Below are positions 5,648-5,818 of a stretch of 5,818 nt of DNA, one piece after another. The stretch's first letter is position 1, and every line of letters begins with the position of its first letter. The position numbers and the translations under genes are program-made. Origin of the DNA: Chloroflexia bacterium (GTDB lineage Bacteria; Chloroflexota; Chloroflexia; QHBQ01; JADMIH01); contig JAICKM010000464.1 in the NCBI GenBank assembly GCA_025927935.1, positions 1 to 5,818 on the forward strand, read 5' to 3'. The notes under the pieces are model-generated. The model was not told where the DNA came from and made no database searches. It saw only the letters and a list, made by a program, of their open reading frames with translations.

Positions 5648-5818
5648 CTACTCCTTCAGCTTGTGCGGCTCCGGGGCGTACCACTCGATGTAGCCGCATT
5701 CCGTGCAAACCAGCACATCACACTCGGCACGCAGGTATATTGAGCGCCTTGAGATACTTTCCCCAATGCGCGTGGCTACTACAAGAGGGTAGGGGCTGGT
5801 AAGCGGCCCGAACTCATC
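5648..5818 (-). CDS. Small Cys-rich (zinc-ribbon-like) protein, C-terminal part (5' end outside window)
   Basis: On the minus strand a frame is open from the right edge through 56 codons to TAG (complement of 5648-5650). The visible end includes SPYPLVVATRIGES (8-21), then AECDVLVCTECGYIEWYA (31-48) and the tail PEPHKLKE. Cys at 33, 38 and 41, with CTECGY followed by an aromatic-rich EWYA, resembles the last metal-binding knuckle of small bacterial zinc-ribbon proteins of the CxxCGYxExY type. The partner cysteines would lie upstream, outside the window. Codon choice and the conserved-looking motif make chance unlikely, but with no start visible the length is unknown. Function not recognised. 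Transcription runs toward the palindromic element and the HU-like gene. Confidence 0.65.
   Translation of the reverse strand, partial: DEFGPLTSPYPLVVATRIGESISRRSIYLRAECDVLVCTECGYIEWYAPEPHKLKE

Overview
The window looks like chromosomal DNA of a high-GC member of the Chloroflexota (Chloroflexi). The strongest clue is the secreted protein at 2730-3767. Its paired repeats (YFPQTQHTLRG ... FGYPISEEF ... VQYFQRARFE) are of a kind I associate with envelope proteins of that phylum. The GLKPAPT-type and GCGCAGCGAAGA-type dispersed palindromes fit the same kind of genome. This is taxonomy from recall, not from a search.

Layout, left to right: (1) 3-371 (+), the C-terminal part of a VIT1/CCC1-family iron/manganese transporter, cut by the window edge. 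(2) 484-2166 (+), a polytopic GT-C glycosyltransferase resembling mycobacterial AftB-type arabinofuranosyltransferases. (3) 2167-2729, a 563-base gap. It holds a folded repeat element, four 11-base direct repeats, a perfect 13-base palindrome, a convincing extended -10 promoter and a long structured 5' leader. (4) 2730-3767 (+), a secreted protein with two Chloroflexi-type repeats and a C-terminal domain that resembles the RlpA double-psi beta-barrel, followed by a strong hairpin terminator. (5) 3904-5112 (+), a solitary DNA methyltransferase with its own short-leader promoter. (6) 5161-5424 (-), a shortened HU-family protein that appears to lack the DNA-wrapping arm and sits in clearly lower-GC DNA. 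(7) 5457-5581, a 27-base-arm inverted repeat of the dispersed type. (8) 5648-5818 (-), the C-terminal end of a small Cys-rich protein running off the right edge.

The genes do not form one operon. The methyltransferase and the secreted protein have separate promoters, and a terminator lies between them. The methyltransferase and the HU-like gene converge with only 48 bases between stop codons. Two neighbours concern the cell envelope (the glycosyltransferase and the secreted repeat protein) and two concern DNA (the methyltransferase and the HU-like protein), but nothing in the sequence ties either pair into a common pathway.

The least ordinary parts are the control region upstream of the secreted protein and the right end (armless HU plus palindromic element in low-GC DNA). 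I see no CRISPR array, tRNA, rRNA, transposase or integrase gene.
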